A stretch of DNA of 64,000 bases, from NCBI RefSeq assembly GCF_017876655.1, contig NZ_JAGIOK010000001.1, positions 2,046,001 to 2,110,000 of the forward strand, written 5' to 3'. Below are positions 50,298 to 62,100 of the stretch, in pieces. The notes under the pieces were generated by a model, which made no database searches, was not told the origin of the DNA, and worked only from the letters and a program-made list of their open reading frames with translations. The number at the start of each line of letters is the position of its first letter. The stretch's first letter is position 1. The translations under genes and the position numbers were made by a program. This DNA comes from Microbacterium imperiale. Its GTDB lineage: Bacteria > Actinomycetota > Actinomycetes > Actinomycetales > Microbacteriaceae.

Positions 50298-52472
50298 TCA
50301 GGCCGGGGTGATCTCGACGACGACGGCCTGCTGCGGGTTCTGCACGGGGGGACGCACCCCCGTCACGGCGAGCTGGCGTCCGGTGAGCACCGTGTCGTGG
50401 TGCGCCCAGTCCAGCGGCGACTGCGCCGGGGTCTGCACGAGGCCGCCCGGGGTGATGAGTCGCACGCGGTACTCCGTCGCATCGTCGAGTCCCGGCAGCC
50501 GGACGCGGCCGGCGGGCGAGGAGATGAGCGTCTGCGTCTGGGTGATCGTGAAGAACGCCGCGTCCCGGTCGGCGCCGACGACACCGCGCACGTCGAGCCC
50601 CGGGTCGGTGACGTCGACGTTGACGAGCCGCCCGGTCGCGACGAGCGGGCGTACGCGTTTGGCGAGAGCCACCCACTCCGCGACCGCGACCGCGTCGGCA
50701 TCCGAGATCGTCGTGACGTCCCACTCGATCCCGAAGTGTCCGAACAGGGCGACGGCGCCGCTCAGGGCGAGCGATACGGTGCGCCCCGTCGAGTGCACGT
50801 GCGGTGTCGTCAGGTGCATACCCATCATCTCGGGCGGCACCACGAGCGCGGTGTAGCGCTGGATCTCGAGGCGCTCGACGGGGTCGAGGCAGTCGCTGGT
50901 CCAGATCCGGTCGGTGTGGTCGAGGATGCCCAGGTCGGTGCGGGCGCCGCCCGACGCGCAGCTCTCGATCTCGAGCCCCGGGTGGGCCGCCTTGAGCTCG
51001 TCGATCAGCCGGTACACGGCGAGGGTGTGCGCGTGCACCTGGCGTGCACCTCCCGGACCGGATGCCGCGTCGACGAGGTCTCGGTTGTGGTCCCACTTGA
51101 TGTAGGCGATGGGGTACTCGGCGAGGATCGCGTGGATGCGCTCGGAGATGTAGTCGTAGGCGCCCGGATGCGCGAGATTGAGCACCTGCTGCTGGCGGGC
51201 CGAGGGCGGCAGTTCGGCGCGCCCGCGGAACAGCCATTCCGGATGCTGTCGCGCGAGGTCGCTGTCGGGGTTGACCATCTCGGGCTCGAACCACAGGCCG
51301 AACTCCATGCCGCGGGCGACGACGTGGTCGGCCAGGGGGTGCAGACCTTCGGGCCAGACGGTGTCGTCGACGTACCAGTCACCGAGCCCGACCGTGTCGT
51401 CGCGGCGCAGCCGGAACCAGCCGTCGTCGAGCACGTACCGCTCGACGCCGAGCGCGGCGGCCCGGTCGGCGAGCGCCAGGAGCTTCTCGAGCGAGTGGTC
51501 GAAGTAGACCGCCTGCCATGTGTTCAGAGTCACGGGGCGCGGACGGCGCGGGTGCTGCGGGCGGGCACGCATGCCGGCGTGGAACCGCGCCGCGAGCTGA
51601 TCGAGGCCGTCGCCCCACGACCCGAGGAGCTCGGGCGAGGCGATCTCCTCGCCCGGGGCCAGGATGATCTCGCCGGGTCCGTAGAGCTCGCCGCCGGCGA
51701 GGAAGACGTCGCCCGTCGGGGTGCGCTCGGCGAGCAGCCGCTGGTTGCCGCTCCACGCGACGTGTGCGCCGTGCACGCGCCCGTGCTCGAAGCCGAAGCC
51801 GGGGCGTCCGGCGGCCAGGAGCAGCGTGGCGTCGGCGCCGGGACGGCCGCGCCGGCTCTCGCGCACGTGCGATCCGAAGGTGAGATCGTGGCGCTGGGCG
51901 GAGCGCTCGCGCAGGTGCCGCCCCGTCGTGTCGAGGATCTCGGCGGCGTCCCACGGCAACGGCAGCATCGCCTGCAGCGTCTGGACCGTGTACGGGGTCG
52001 AGCCGGTGTTGCGCAGGGTGAGGCGGCTGCGCAGCAGCCCGCCGGCCGCGACCGAGAGATCGACCCGCAGGGCCAACCCGGCCTCGTCGTCGGCCAGGTC
52101 GACGCGCACGGCGTCCGCGTTCACGACGGTGTCGCGCAGGGTGAACAGGGCGCTCGCGCCGCGGCCGTCGCGGTGTCCCTCCACGGCGGGGGTCGCGAGC
52201 CATCCGGATGCCTCGGTCGGGGCGAGGGTCAGTCGGGCCGTCGTGTCGAGACCGCCCGAGACGCGTTGCTGCCGCGCCGCGATCGCGAGCGACTGCAGCG
52301 TGCGTTCCGAGGCGTCGCCGAGGTCCTCGCCCCAGTGCACGATCGCGGGATGCGGCTGTGCTGCGAGGTCGACCACGACGCTCGTGCCGCCGCTGCGCAG
52401 ATGGGCGACGTCGCCGACCGGTGCCGTGGGTGTGCTCTGAGCCTGGGAGACGTCGTCGTCGAAAGCGAACAT
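50298..52472 (-). CDS. Alpha-galactosidase, glycoside hydrolase family 36
   Basis: Hydrolyses terminal alpha-galactose from raffinose-type sugars. 724 residues, typical of GH36. N-terminal beta-sandwich, then the TIM barrel with YVLDDGWFRLRRDD, EPEMVNPDSDL, YIKWDHNRD (nucleophile Asp), ESCASGGARTDLGIL and WTSDCLDPVERL (acid/base Asp region). No signal peptide, so it is cytosolic and acts after transport. No Shine-Dalgarno is seen before ATG 52472; TAGAAC lies 7 nt upstream, a possible leaderless start. First gene of the operon; divergent ROK regulator. Confidence 0.93.
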   Translation of the reverse strand: MFAFDDDVSQAQSTPTAPVGDVAHLRSGGTSVVVDLAAQPHPAIVHWGEDLGDASERTLQSLAIAARQQRVSGGLDTTARLTLAPTEASGWLATPAVEGHRDGRGASALFTLRDTVVNADAVRVDLADDEAGLALRVDLSVAAGGLLRSRLTLRNTGSTPYTVQTLQAMLPLPWDAAEILDTTGRHLRERSAQRHDLTFGSHVRESRRGRPGADATLLLAAGRPGFGFEHGRVHGAHVAWSGNQRLLAERTPTGDVFLAGGELYGPGEIILAPGEEIASPELLGSWGDGLDQLAARFHAGMRARPQHPRRPRPVTLNTWQAVYFDHSLEKLLALADRAAALGVERYVLDDGWFRLRRDDTVGLGDWYVDDTVWPEGLHPLADHVVARGMEFGLWFEPEMVNPDSDLARQHPEWLFRGRAELPPSARQQQVLNLAHPGAYDYISERIHAILAEYPIAYIKWDHNRDLVDAASGPGGARQVHAHTLAVYRLIDELKAAHPGLEIESCASGGARTDLGILDHTDRIWTSDCLDPVERLEIQRYTALVVPPEMMGMHLTTPHVHSTGRTVSLALSGAVALFGHFGIEWDVTTISDADAVAVAEWVALAKRVRPLVATGRLVNVDVTDPGLDVRGVVGADRDAAFFTITQTQTLISSPAGRVRLPGLDDATEYRVRLITPGGLVQTPAQSPLDWAHHDTVLTGRQLAVTGVRPPVQNPQQAVVVEITPA

Positions 52473-52588
52473 GGGGTTAGTTCTACCATGAAAATAAAGG
52501 TCCGCCCAGCGCGCCGATTCGAGCCCGTTTTCGCAGCAATTGCCGCTCGGTTTGTGCCACACTGGAACGAACTCGACAGGGAGTGACG
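52473..52588. promoter_or_regulatory. Divergent control region galactosidase operon / ROK regulator
   Basis: 116 bp holding both promoters. An AT-rich patch CATGAAAATAAAGG (52488-52501) lies near the galactosidase start. An outer inverted pair CGAGC / GCTCG brackets CCGTTTTCGCAGCAATTGCC in the middle. I cannot define the operator precisely. Confidence 0.4.
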
Positions 52589-53704
52589 ATGAGCGACAAT
52601 GAAGCGGCCCTTGCGCGCGCCGTCCTCATCCACGGTCCGCTGTCGCGACGGGAACTCACGACCCGACTCGGTCTGTCGCCGGCGAGCCTGACTCGACTGG
52701 CCAAACCATTGCTCGACAGCGGTCTGCTCGTCGAGCTCGACGACGTCGCCGACGGCTCGATCGGCCGGCCGTCGCGCCCGCTGGACATCGCGCCGAACTC
52801 CGGCAGCTTCATCGGCATGAAGCTCACCGGCGACGGCCTGTACGCCGTGCGCACCGACATCCGCGCCGACTCCCTCGCCGAGCACGAGCGCCCCATCCCC
52901 GATCGCGACCCGGATGCCGTCGTCGGCGAGGTCGCCGCGGCCGTCGCGGCGCTCGGCGCCGAGGGGCTCGTCGGAGTCGGGCTCGGGCTCGGCGGGAACG
53001 TCCGGGACGGCGTCGTGCGCTACGCCCCGTTCCTCGGGTGGGGCGAAGTCGATCTCGGCGCGCGTCTGGAGCGGGCGATCGGTGTGCCGGTGACGGTCGA
53101 GAACGACCTCGTCGCCCTCACCGAGGCCGAGCGGTGGTTCGGTGCCGGTCGCGGTCTGCCCGGGTTCATCACGATCACGATCGGCGCGGGCGTCGGCTAC
53201 GGTCTCGTCGTCGGCGGTGAGGTCGTGCGCACGCTCGACGCCATCGTCGGTACCGGCGGGCATATACCGCTCGACCCCTACGGGCCGCTGTGCTCCGAGG
53301 GGCACCGCGGCTGCGCGCAGGCGATGCTTTCGTCGGGGTCGATCGCGGCGCAGGTGTCGGCGGCCCTCGGCCGCCCCGTCGACTACGCCGAGACGCTCCG
53401 CCTCGCCGCAGCGGGAGAGCCCGCGGCGCGAGCCGTGGTCGCCGGTGCCGGTACCGCTCTCGGGCGGATGATCGCGCTCGCCGCGAACCTGTCGCTGCAA
53501 GCGGATGTCGTCCTCGCGGGCGAGGGCATCGGGCTGTTCGCGCTCGCCGAGGCCGAGGTCCGTGATGCGATCCGCGCGGGACGCGCCGCGGATGCCGCCG
53601 ACGTCGTGATCCACGTCGATGAGACGGGATTCCGAGCGTGGGCCCGGGGTGCTGCCGCGGTGGCGATCCAGGCCGCCATGGCGCGCATGCAAGGCACGCG
53701 CTGA
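52589..53704 (+). CDS. ROK-family regulator of the alpha-galactoside operon
   Basis: A 371-residue regulator: winged helix at about 5-60 (LARAVLIHGPLSRRELTTRLGLSPASLTRLAKPLLDSG) and a ROK domain with GVGLGLGGNVRDGVV and ITITIGAGVGYGLVV. The ROK zinc motif is degenerate: Cys235-Ser-Glu237-Gly-His-Arg-Gly-Cys242, so the middle cysteine is replaced by Glu. ATG 52589 has AGGGAG 5 nt upstream; GTG 52583 is the alternative. Divergent position suggests it represses the GH36-ABC operon. Confidence 0.88.
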   Translation: MSDNEAALARAVLIHGPLSRRELTTRLGLSPASLTRLAKPLLDSGLLVELDDVADGSIGRPSRPLDIAPNSGSFIGMKLTGDGLYAVRTDIRADSLAEHERPIPDRDPDAVVGEVAAAVAALGAEGLVGVGLGLGGNVRDGVVRYAPFLGWGEVDLGARLERAIGVPVTVENDLVALTEAERWFGAGRGLPGFITITIGAGVGYGLVVGGEVVRTLDAIVGTGGHIPLDPYGPLCSEGHRGCAQAMLSSGSIAAQVSAALGRPVDYAETLRLAAAGEPAARAVVAGAGTALGRMIALAANLSLQADVVLAGEGIGLFALAEAEVRDAIRAGRAADAADVVIHVDETGFRAWARGAAAVAIQAAMARMQGTR

Positions 53705-53713
53705 CAGCGCGTG
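53695..53713 (+). terminator. Hairpin at the end of the ROK gene
   Basis: CACGCGCT (53695-53702) pairs with AGCGCGTG (53706-53713) around a 3-nt GAC loop; overlaps the stop codon. Confidence 0.5.
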
Positions 53714-53859
53714 ATGGGCAGGGATGTCGCCGTCGCACAATGCGGGTCGCCGACGTACCGGCATCCGGTTGTGCTGATCGGCCAACATGCTTGGCGACGC
53801 GTTGTGGAAGTCCTACCGTGAATAGTGACTCCGATCCTTCCGACGTCGAAAGGCACGTG

Positions 53860-55971
53860 ATGACCGACGCCGCTGTTCGCCCCCAGAAGCCCGCAACCGC
53901 CGACCGCACCCCGGCCGGCGGTGCGCCGACCGCGCCCCGCACCGCGGGCGAGGCGCGTGAGGCGCGCATCGACATCGATGCCGTCACCGACATGCTGCTC
54001 GGCACGTGGGCCCACACGCGCCGCGAGGCGCGCGAGATGATCAAGGACCCGGTGTTCTGGCAGATCCCGGGCGAGCCGATGGCCGAGCACCGCGAGCGCG
54101 TGTTGAAGCAGCTGCACCTTCTCGCCGAGCGCGGCGCGGCGGGGCGGGGCTACCCGAAGGAGTACGGCGGCGGCGACGACAACGGCGCGAACCTCGCTGG
54201 CTTCCAGGAGCTCGTGCTCGCCGACCCGAGCCTGCAGATCAAGTCGGGCGTGCAGTGGGGACTGTTCGGCTCGGCGATCCATCAGCTCGGCACCAAGCCG
54301 CACCACGACGCGTGGTTGCGCGATGCGATGGAGATGCGGCTGCCCGGCGCCTTCGCGATGACCGAGACCGGGCACGGATCGGATGTCGCCGCCATCGGCA
54401 CGACCGCGACCTACGACCCCGAGACCGAGGAGTTCGTCATCCACACGCCGTTCCGCGGCGCCTGGAAGGACTACCTGGGCAACGCCGCGGTGCACGGCAA
54501 GGCGGCGACGCTGTTCGCCCAGCTGATCACGGGCGGCGTCAACTACGGCGTGCACTGCTTCTTCGTGCCCCTCCGCGACGACGACGGGAACTTCCTGCCG
54601 GGCGTCGGCGGCGAGGACGACGGGGTCAAGGGCGGCCTGAACGGCATCGACAACGGCCGGCTGCACTTCGACCACGTGCGCATCCCGCGCACCAACCTGC
54701 TCAACCGCTACGGCGACGTCGCCCCCGACGGCACGTACTCGTCCGACATCCCGAGCCCCGGCCGCCGGTTCTTCACGATGCTCGGCGCGCTCGTGCAGGG
54801 TCGCGTATCGCTCGACGGCTCGGCGACGACCGCTTCCGCGCTGTCGGAGTACATCGCCGTGACCTACGCCAACCAGCGGCGGCAGTTCGATTCGGGCGCG
54901 GGCACCGACGAGGTGACGCTGCTCGACTACGGCCGCCACCAGCGCCGGCTGCTGCCCCGGATCGCGCAGACCTACGCGCAGTACTTCGCCCACGACGAGC
55001 TGCTGCGGGCCTTCGACGGAGTGTTCTCGGGACGCACCGACACCCCCGAAGGCCGGGAGAACCTCGAGACGCTCGCGGCGGCGCTCAAGCCGCTGTCGAC
55101 CTGGAACGCGCTCGACACCATTCAGGAATGCCGCGAGGCCTGCGGCGGGCAGGGCTTCCTCGCCGAGAACCGGATGGTCGGGCTGCACCACGATCTCGAT
55201 GTCTACGCGACGTTCGAGGGCGACAACAACGTGCTGCTGCAGCTGGTCGGCAAGCGGCTGCTGAGCGATTACGCCAAGCGGTTCAAGGGCGCCGACACCG
55301 CGGCGCTCGCGAAGTTCGCCGCCGTCTCGACCGCCGGACGGGTGTTCCACGGCGCCGGTCTGCGCCAGCTGGGCCAGTCGGTCGCCGACTTCGGCCTGAC
55401 CGCCCGTTCGGTCGAGCTGGGCCTGCGAGCCGAGCAGCAGCACGAGCTGCTCACCGGACGCGTCGAGCAGATGGTCGCCGACGTCGCCGCCGCTTTGCGT
55501 CCGGCCTCGAAGATGTCGCAGGCCGAGGCGGCCGCGGTGTTCAACACGCACCAGTCCGAGCTGATCGAGGCCGCGCGCGCCCACGGCGAGCTGCTGCAGT
55601 GGGAGGCCTTCGCCGAGGGGATCAAGCGCGTCGAGGACGACGGCACCCGTCAGGTGCTCGTGTGGCTGCGCGACCTGTTCGGCCTGACCCTCATCGAGCG
55701 CCACCTCGCGTGGTACCTCATCAACGGACGCCTGTCGGCGCAGCGCGCCTCGGCCGTCACCCGCTACATCGACCGGCTCTGCGCGCGGCTGCGCCCGCAC
55801 GCGCAGGATCTCGTCGACGCGTTCGGTTTCGCCCCGGAGCACGTGCGCGCCCCGATCGCCTCGGGCGTCGAGACGCAGCGACAGGAGGAGGCCCGCGCGT
55901 ACTACGCCGACCTCGCGGCATCCGGTTCGGCCCCCGTGCCCGAGAAGTCGGCGACCAAGCGCGCGAAGTGA
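53860..55971 (+). CDS. Acyl-CoA oxidase / dehydrogenase
   Basis: FAD-dependent acyl-CoA oxidase-type enzyme of 703 residues, the length of peroxisomal-type ACOX rather than of 380-residue dehydrogenases. Motifs: AMTETGHGSDVAAIGTTATYD (FAD/substrate contact), NGIDNGRLHFDHVRIPRTNLLNRYGDV, and ATFEGDNNVLLQLVGKRLL with the catalytic Glu. First step of fatty-acid beta-oxidation. ATG 53860 has AAAGG 6 nt upstream; an in-frame GTG at 53818 would add 14 residues. No other beta-oxidation gene is adjacent. Confidence 0.9.
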   Translation: MTDAAVRPQKPATADRTPAGGAPTAPRTAGEAREARIDIDAVTDMLLGTWAHTRREAREMIKDPVFWQIPGEPMAEHRERVLKQLHLLAERGAAGRGYPKEYGGGDDNGANLAGFQELVLADPSLQIKSGVQWGLFGSAIHQLGTKPHHDAWLRDAMEMRLPGAFAMTETGHGSDVAAIGTTATYDPETEEFVIHTPFRGAWKDYLGNAAVHGKAATLFAQLITGGVNYGVHCFFVPLRDDDGNFLPGVGGEDDGVKGGLNGIDNGRLHFDHVRIPRTNLLNRYGDVAPDGTYSSDIPSPGRRFFTMLGALVQGRVSLDGSATTASALSEYIAVTYANQRRQFDSGAGTDEVTLLDYGRHQRRLLPRIAQTYAQYFAHDELLRAFDGVFSGRTDTPEGRENLETLAAALKPLSTWNALDTIQECREACGGQGFLAENRMVGLHHDLDVYATFEGDNNVLLQLVGKRLLSDYAKRFKGADTAALAKFAAVSTAGRVFHGAGLRQLGQSVADFGLTARSVELGLRAEQQHELLTGRVEQMVADVAAALRPASKMSQAEAAAVFNTHQSELIEAARAHGELLQWEAFAEGIKRVEDDGTRQVLVWLRDLFGLTLIERHLAWYLINGRLSAQRASAVTRYIDRLCARLRPHAQDLVDAFGFAPEHVRAPIASGVETQRQEEARAYYADLAASGSAPVPEKSATKRAK

Positions 55972-55977
55972 CGCGGC

Positions 55978-56005
55978 CGGCCCCGGTGGATGTCCGCCGG
56001 GGCCG
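55978..56005 (+). terminator. Terminator after acyl-CoA oxidase
   Basis: CGGCCCCGG (55978-55986) pairs perfectly with CCGGGGCCG (55997-56005), 10-nt loop, 6 bases after the stop codon. Confidence 0.75.
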
Positions 56006-56043
56006 CGCTGTGCGTTGTCGGCGGGCCTCGCTAGCCTGACCTC

Positions 56044-56658
56044 ATGGCGCGCGACCTGATCATCGGACCCGATGGCCTCGCGCGCTGCGGCTGGGTCGGC
56101 GACGACGCCGAATACCGGCGCTATCACGACGAGGAGTGGGGTCGTCCGCTGCACGGCGACCGCGCCCTGTTCGAGAAGATGAGCCTCGAGGGGTTCCAGG
56201 CGGGGCTCAGCTGGATCACCATCCTGCGCAAACGCCCCCGCTTCCGCCAGGTCTTCGCCGACTTCGTTCCCGCGAGGGTCGCGGCCTTCGGTGCGACCGA
56301 GGTCGAGGCGCTGATGCAGGATGCCGGCATCATTCGCAATCGCAGCAAGATCGAGGCGACCATCGGCAACGCCCGCCTGTTGCTCGAAGCTCCGGAAGGC
56401 GAGTTCGATCGGCTGATGTGGTCGTTCGCGCCGACGGGTCCGCGCGCTCGGCCCGCCACGCTGGCCGATGTGCCGGCGGTCACAGCGGACTCCGTCGCGA
56501 TGAGCGCGGCTCTGCGGGGGCGCGGCTTCCGATTCGTCGGACCCACGACGATGTACGCGCTCATGCAGTCCACCGGCATGGTCGACGACCACGTCGTCGG
56601 CTGCCACCGCGCCGCGGCGCCCGCCGCCGCGACACGGGACGATCGAAGCGACACCTGA
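56044..56658 (+). CDS. tag: DNA-3-methyladenine glycosylase I
   Basis: Base-excision repair enzyme that removes 3-methyladenine. 204 residues. Family motifs: RCGWVGDDAEYRRYHDEEWGRPLHGDRALFEKMSLEGFQAGLSWITILRKR (with the substrate-binding Glu and Trp), NRSKIEATIGNA, and the zinc-site residues Cys15, His28 and the late HVVGCHR. ATG 56044 follows TAGCCT (56032-56037) by 6 nt, so it is probably leaderless. The UvrA-like gene follows after 11 bases: a two-gene DNA-repair operon. Confidence 0.94.
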   Translation: MARDLIIGPDGLARCGWVGDDAEYRRYHDEEWGRPLHGDRALFEKMSLEGFQAGLSWITILRKRPRFRQVFADFVPARVAAFGATEVEALMQDAGIIRNRSKIEATIGNARLLLEAPEGEFDRLMWSFAPTGPRARPATLADVPAVTADSVAMSAALRGRGFRFVGPTTMYALMQSTGMVDDHVVGCHRAAAPAAATRDDRSDT

Positions 56659-56669
56659 AGGGGGAGAGC

Positions 56670-59027
<2,358 letters not shown>

Positions 59028-59065
59028 ATCGCGCGCGTCGACATGCACAGTGCGGCGCCGGGTGC

Positions 59066-59087
59066 ACATGGGGAGAACTCCCCATGT
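59066..59087. promoter_or_regulatory. 22-bp perfect palindrome upstream of the giant Ig-like gene
   Basis: ACATGGGGAG, AA, CTCCCCATGT: 10-bp perfect arms. It lies 38 bases after the UvrA-like gene and 109 bases before the next start. It is either a regulator site or a hairpin terminator; no T-run follows. CTGACA (59112-59117) just downstream could be a -35 box. Confidence 0.5.
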
Positions 59088-59195
59088 CGACCGACAGAAA
59101 TGGCACCCCGCCTGACATAAGGTGGTCGCAGTTCAACCAGCGCCCGGTTCCTCGCCCGGTGCGATGACCGACGCCCCGGGGGGGAGCCGAGACCG

Positions 59196-62100
59196 ATGAA
59201 GTCGACCGCCTGGCTTCGAGCGCGTCCGCGCACCCTGGTCTCGGCCGGGATCGTCACGATCGCCGCGCTGACGATCGGCACGCTGGCCGTCGCCTACGAG
59301 GGCGAGCCGACGACCGAGGTCGACCTGCACGACGGCGGCGTCTGGGTCACGAAGCAGTCGAGCCTGCTGGTGGGCCACTACAACAACGAGTCGCGCGTGC
59401 TCGACGGCAGCCTGCGCACCACGGCCGCCGAGTACGACGTCCTGCAGTCGGGCGCGCGGGTGATCGTCGTGGACGCCGACGGCTCGGCCATGTCGGCGGT
59501 CGACCCCGCCAAGGTCGTGCTCTCGGGCACCGCCGAGGTGCAGCCGGGTGCGCAGATCGCGCTCGGCTCCGACACCGTCTCGGTGCTCGATTCCGCGGGC
59601 GACCTGCGCACCGTGCAGTTCGCGGGCGTGAACGGCTTCAGTTTCGAGGGCAACGAGCCCATCGCCGAGCTCGGCGAGAACGCCACGGCCACCGTCGGCA
59701 CCGACGGCACGATCTATGCCGCGTCGGCCGAGGGCGCCTCGCTGTACGCATACGCGCCCATCGGTGACGGCACGGTCGCGCAGACCGCCGAGCGCCGTCT
59801 CGACGGCATCCAGGCGGAGCACTCCCTGTCTCTCACGTCGTTGGGGCGCACGCCGTACGTGCTCGACGAGGAGACCTCGGTCCTGTACGGCGGCGACGGT
59901 TCGCAGACGACGCTGCCGGCCGATGCCGTGCTGCAGCAGCCTTCGAACGGCGCCGACGCCCTGACCGTCAGCACGCCGAACGCGCTGCTGCGCGTCGGCC
60001 CGGGCGGAGACATCGTCACCGTCGAGGCCGGTGCCGAGGGGACGGCGGCCGAGCCGGTCTCGGTCGGCGGCTGCTCCTACGGTGCGTGGTCGGGCTCGGG
60101 CATGTTCGTTCGCGACTGCGCCGACGACGCCGACGACGTCGTGCAGCCGATCGAGGGCATCGACCCGGCGGCGCGGCTCGAGTTCCGGGTCAACCGCGAC
60201 GTGGTCGTGCTCAACGACGTGTTCGGCGGCGCCGCGTGGCTCGCGAGCGAGAACATGCAGCGCGTCGACAACTGGACCGACATCACCCCGCCCGAGGGCA
60301 CGGGCGACGAGGAGCAGGAGACGACGGAGGAGACCGTCGAGACCGCCCTGCCCGAGCGCACCGACGAGAACACCCCGCCGATCGCCGTCGACGACTCGTT
60401 CGGCGTCCGTCCGGGTCGCACGACCGTGCTGCCGGTGCTCTTCAACGACACGGATGCCGACGGCGACGTGCTCGTCGCCGAGGCGAACAACGATCCGGCC
60501 TTCGGCGAGATCTCGCAGATCCAGAACGGCGGGGCGCTGCAGATCGCCGTCCCCGAGGACGCCTCCGGGACGACCTCGTTCTCCTACACCGCGAGCGACG
60601 GCCGCGGCGGCGAGGCCTCGGCGACGGTGAGCCTGACCGTCCGCGACGACGACGAGAACTCGCCACCGGTCCAGCAGCGCGTCACTCCCGTCACCGTCGA
60701 AGCCGGCGGCACGACCTCGTACAACGTGCTGACCGAGTGGATCGACCCGGACGGCGACGACATCTTCCTGAAGTCGGTCCAGGCCGATGGCGGGGACGAG
60801 GCGGACTTCACCTCGGACGGTCAGGTGACCTACCGCGCCATCGGTGCGGTCCAGGGGCGCAAGGACGTGCCGATCGTCGTGTCGGACGGCACCGATGACG
60901 GCGCCGGTGTGCTGCGCATCGACGTCCGCCCGCCCGGAACGACGCTGCCCGTCACCAACGCCGACCACGTCGTGACCCGCGTCGGTCAGGCCGTGACGGT
61001 CTCGCCCCTCGCCAACGACACCAGTGCCGGCCGCGAGCCGCTGCGCCTGACCCGCGTCGACGAGGTCGAGGGCGCGACGATCCAGCCCGACTTCACGGAG
61101 CAGACGTTCTCGTTCACGTCGGACGCCGTCAACACCTACTACGTCGACTACCTCGTCTCGGCCGGTCCGAACAGCGTGCCCGGGCTCGTCCGCGTCGACG
61201 TCCTGCCCGCCGCCGACACGAGCCTGCCGCCCGTCGCCGTCCGCGACGTGGCGCTGCTGCCGACCGGCGGCGATGTGCTCGTGAACGTCCTCGGCAACGA
61301 CACCGACCCCGCCGGCGGCATCCTCGTCGTCCAGTCGGTGACCTCCGAACCGGGCAGCGGCGTGAACGCGGCCGTCCTCGGACACGAGACCGTCCGCATC
61401 ACCGACCAGGGATCGCTCACGCAGCAGACCCGCGTGTCGTACACGATCTCGAACGGCGAGCAGTCGGCGACCGGTGAGATCGTCGTCATCCCGATCCCGG
61501 CCCCCGATCGGCTACGGCCTCCCGTGGTGGCGAACGACACGGCCGTGGTTCGGGTGGGGGATGTCGTGACGATCGACGTCCTCGCGAACGACTCGCACCC
61601 CAACGGCGACACCCTGCACGTCGCCCCCGACCTCGTGCCGCCGCTGATCGACGAGGCCGACGGCCAGGTCTTCGTGTCGGAGGACAAGCTGCGATTCCGG
61701 GCGGGCGCCGAGGCGAAGACGGTCAACGCCACGTACGAGGCCGTCGACAGCTCGGGTCAGCGCGCCGGCGCGTACGTCACGATCCAGATCCTGCCGCGTC
61801 AGGACGACGCGAACGCGGCGCCGCGTCCGCGCGACCTGACCGCTCGCACCCTGAGCGGATCGAAGGTCACCATCCCGGTGCCGCTTGACGGCATCGACGA
61901 GGACGGCGACTCGGTCGAGCTCATCGGCATCGCCAGCTCACCGGGCAAGGGGCGGATCGTCGAGACCGGCTCGAACACGTTCGTCTACGAGGCGTTCGAC
62001 ACCAGTGTCGGGTCGGACTCGTTCACCTACCGCGTCCGCGATCGCCTGGGCAAGGAGGGCACCGCCCGGATCCAGGTGGGCATCGCGCCGCCCGAGGCGA

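Noticed and set aside
48963..52586. 1207-codon open frame on the plus strand
   Set aside because: Antisense to the binding protein and GH36 genes, which have full motifs; a shadow.
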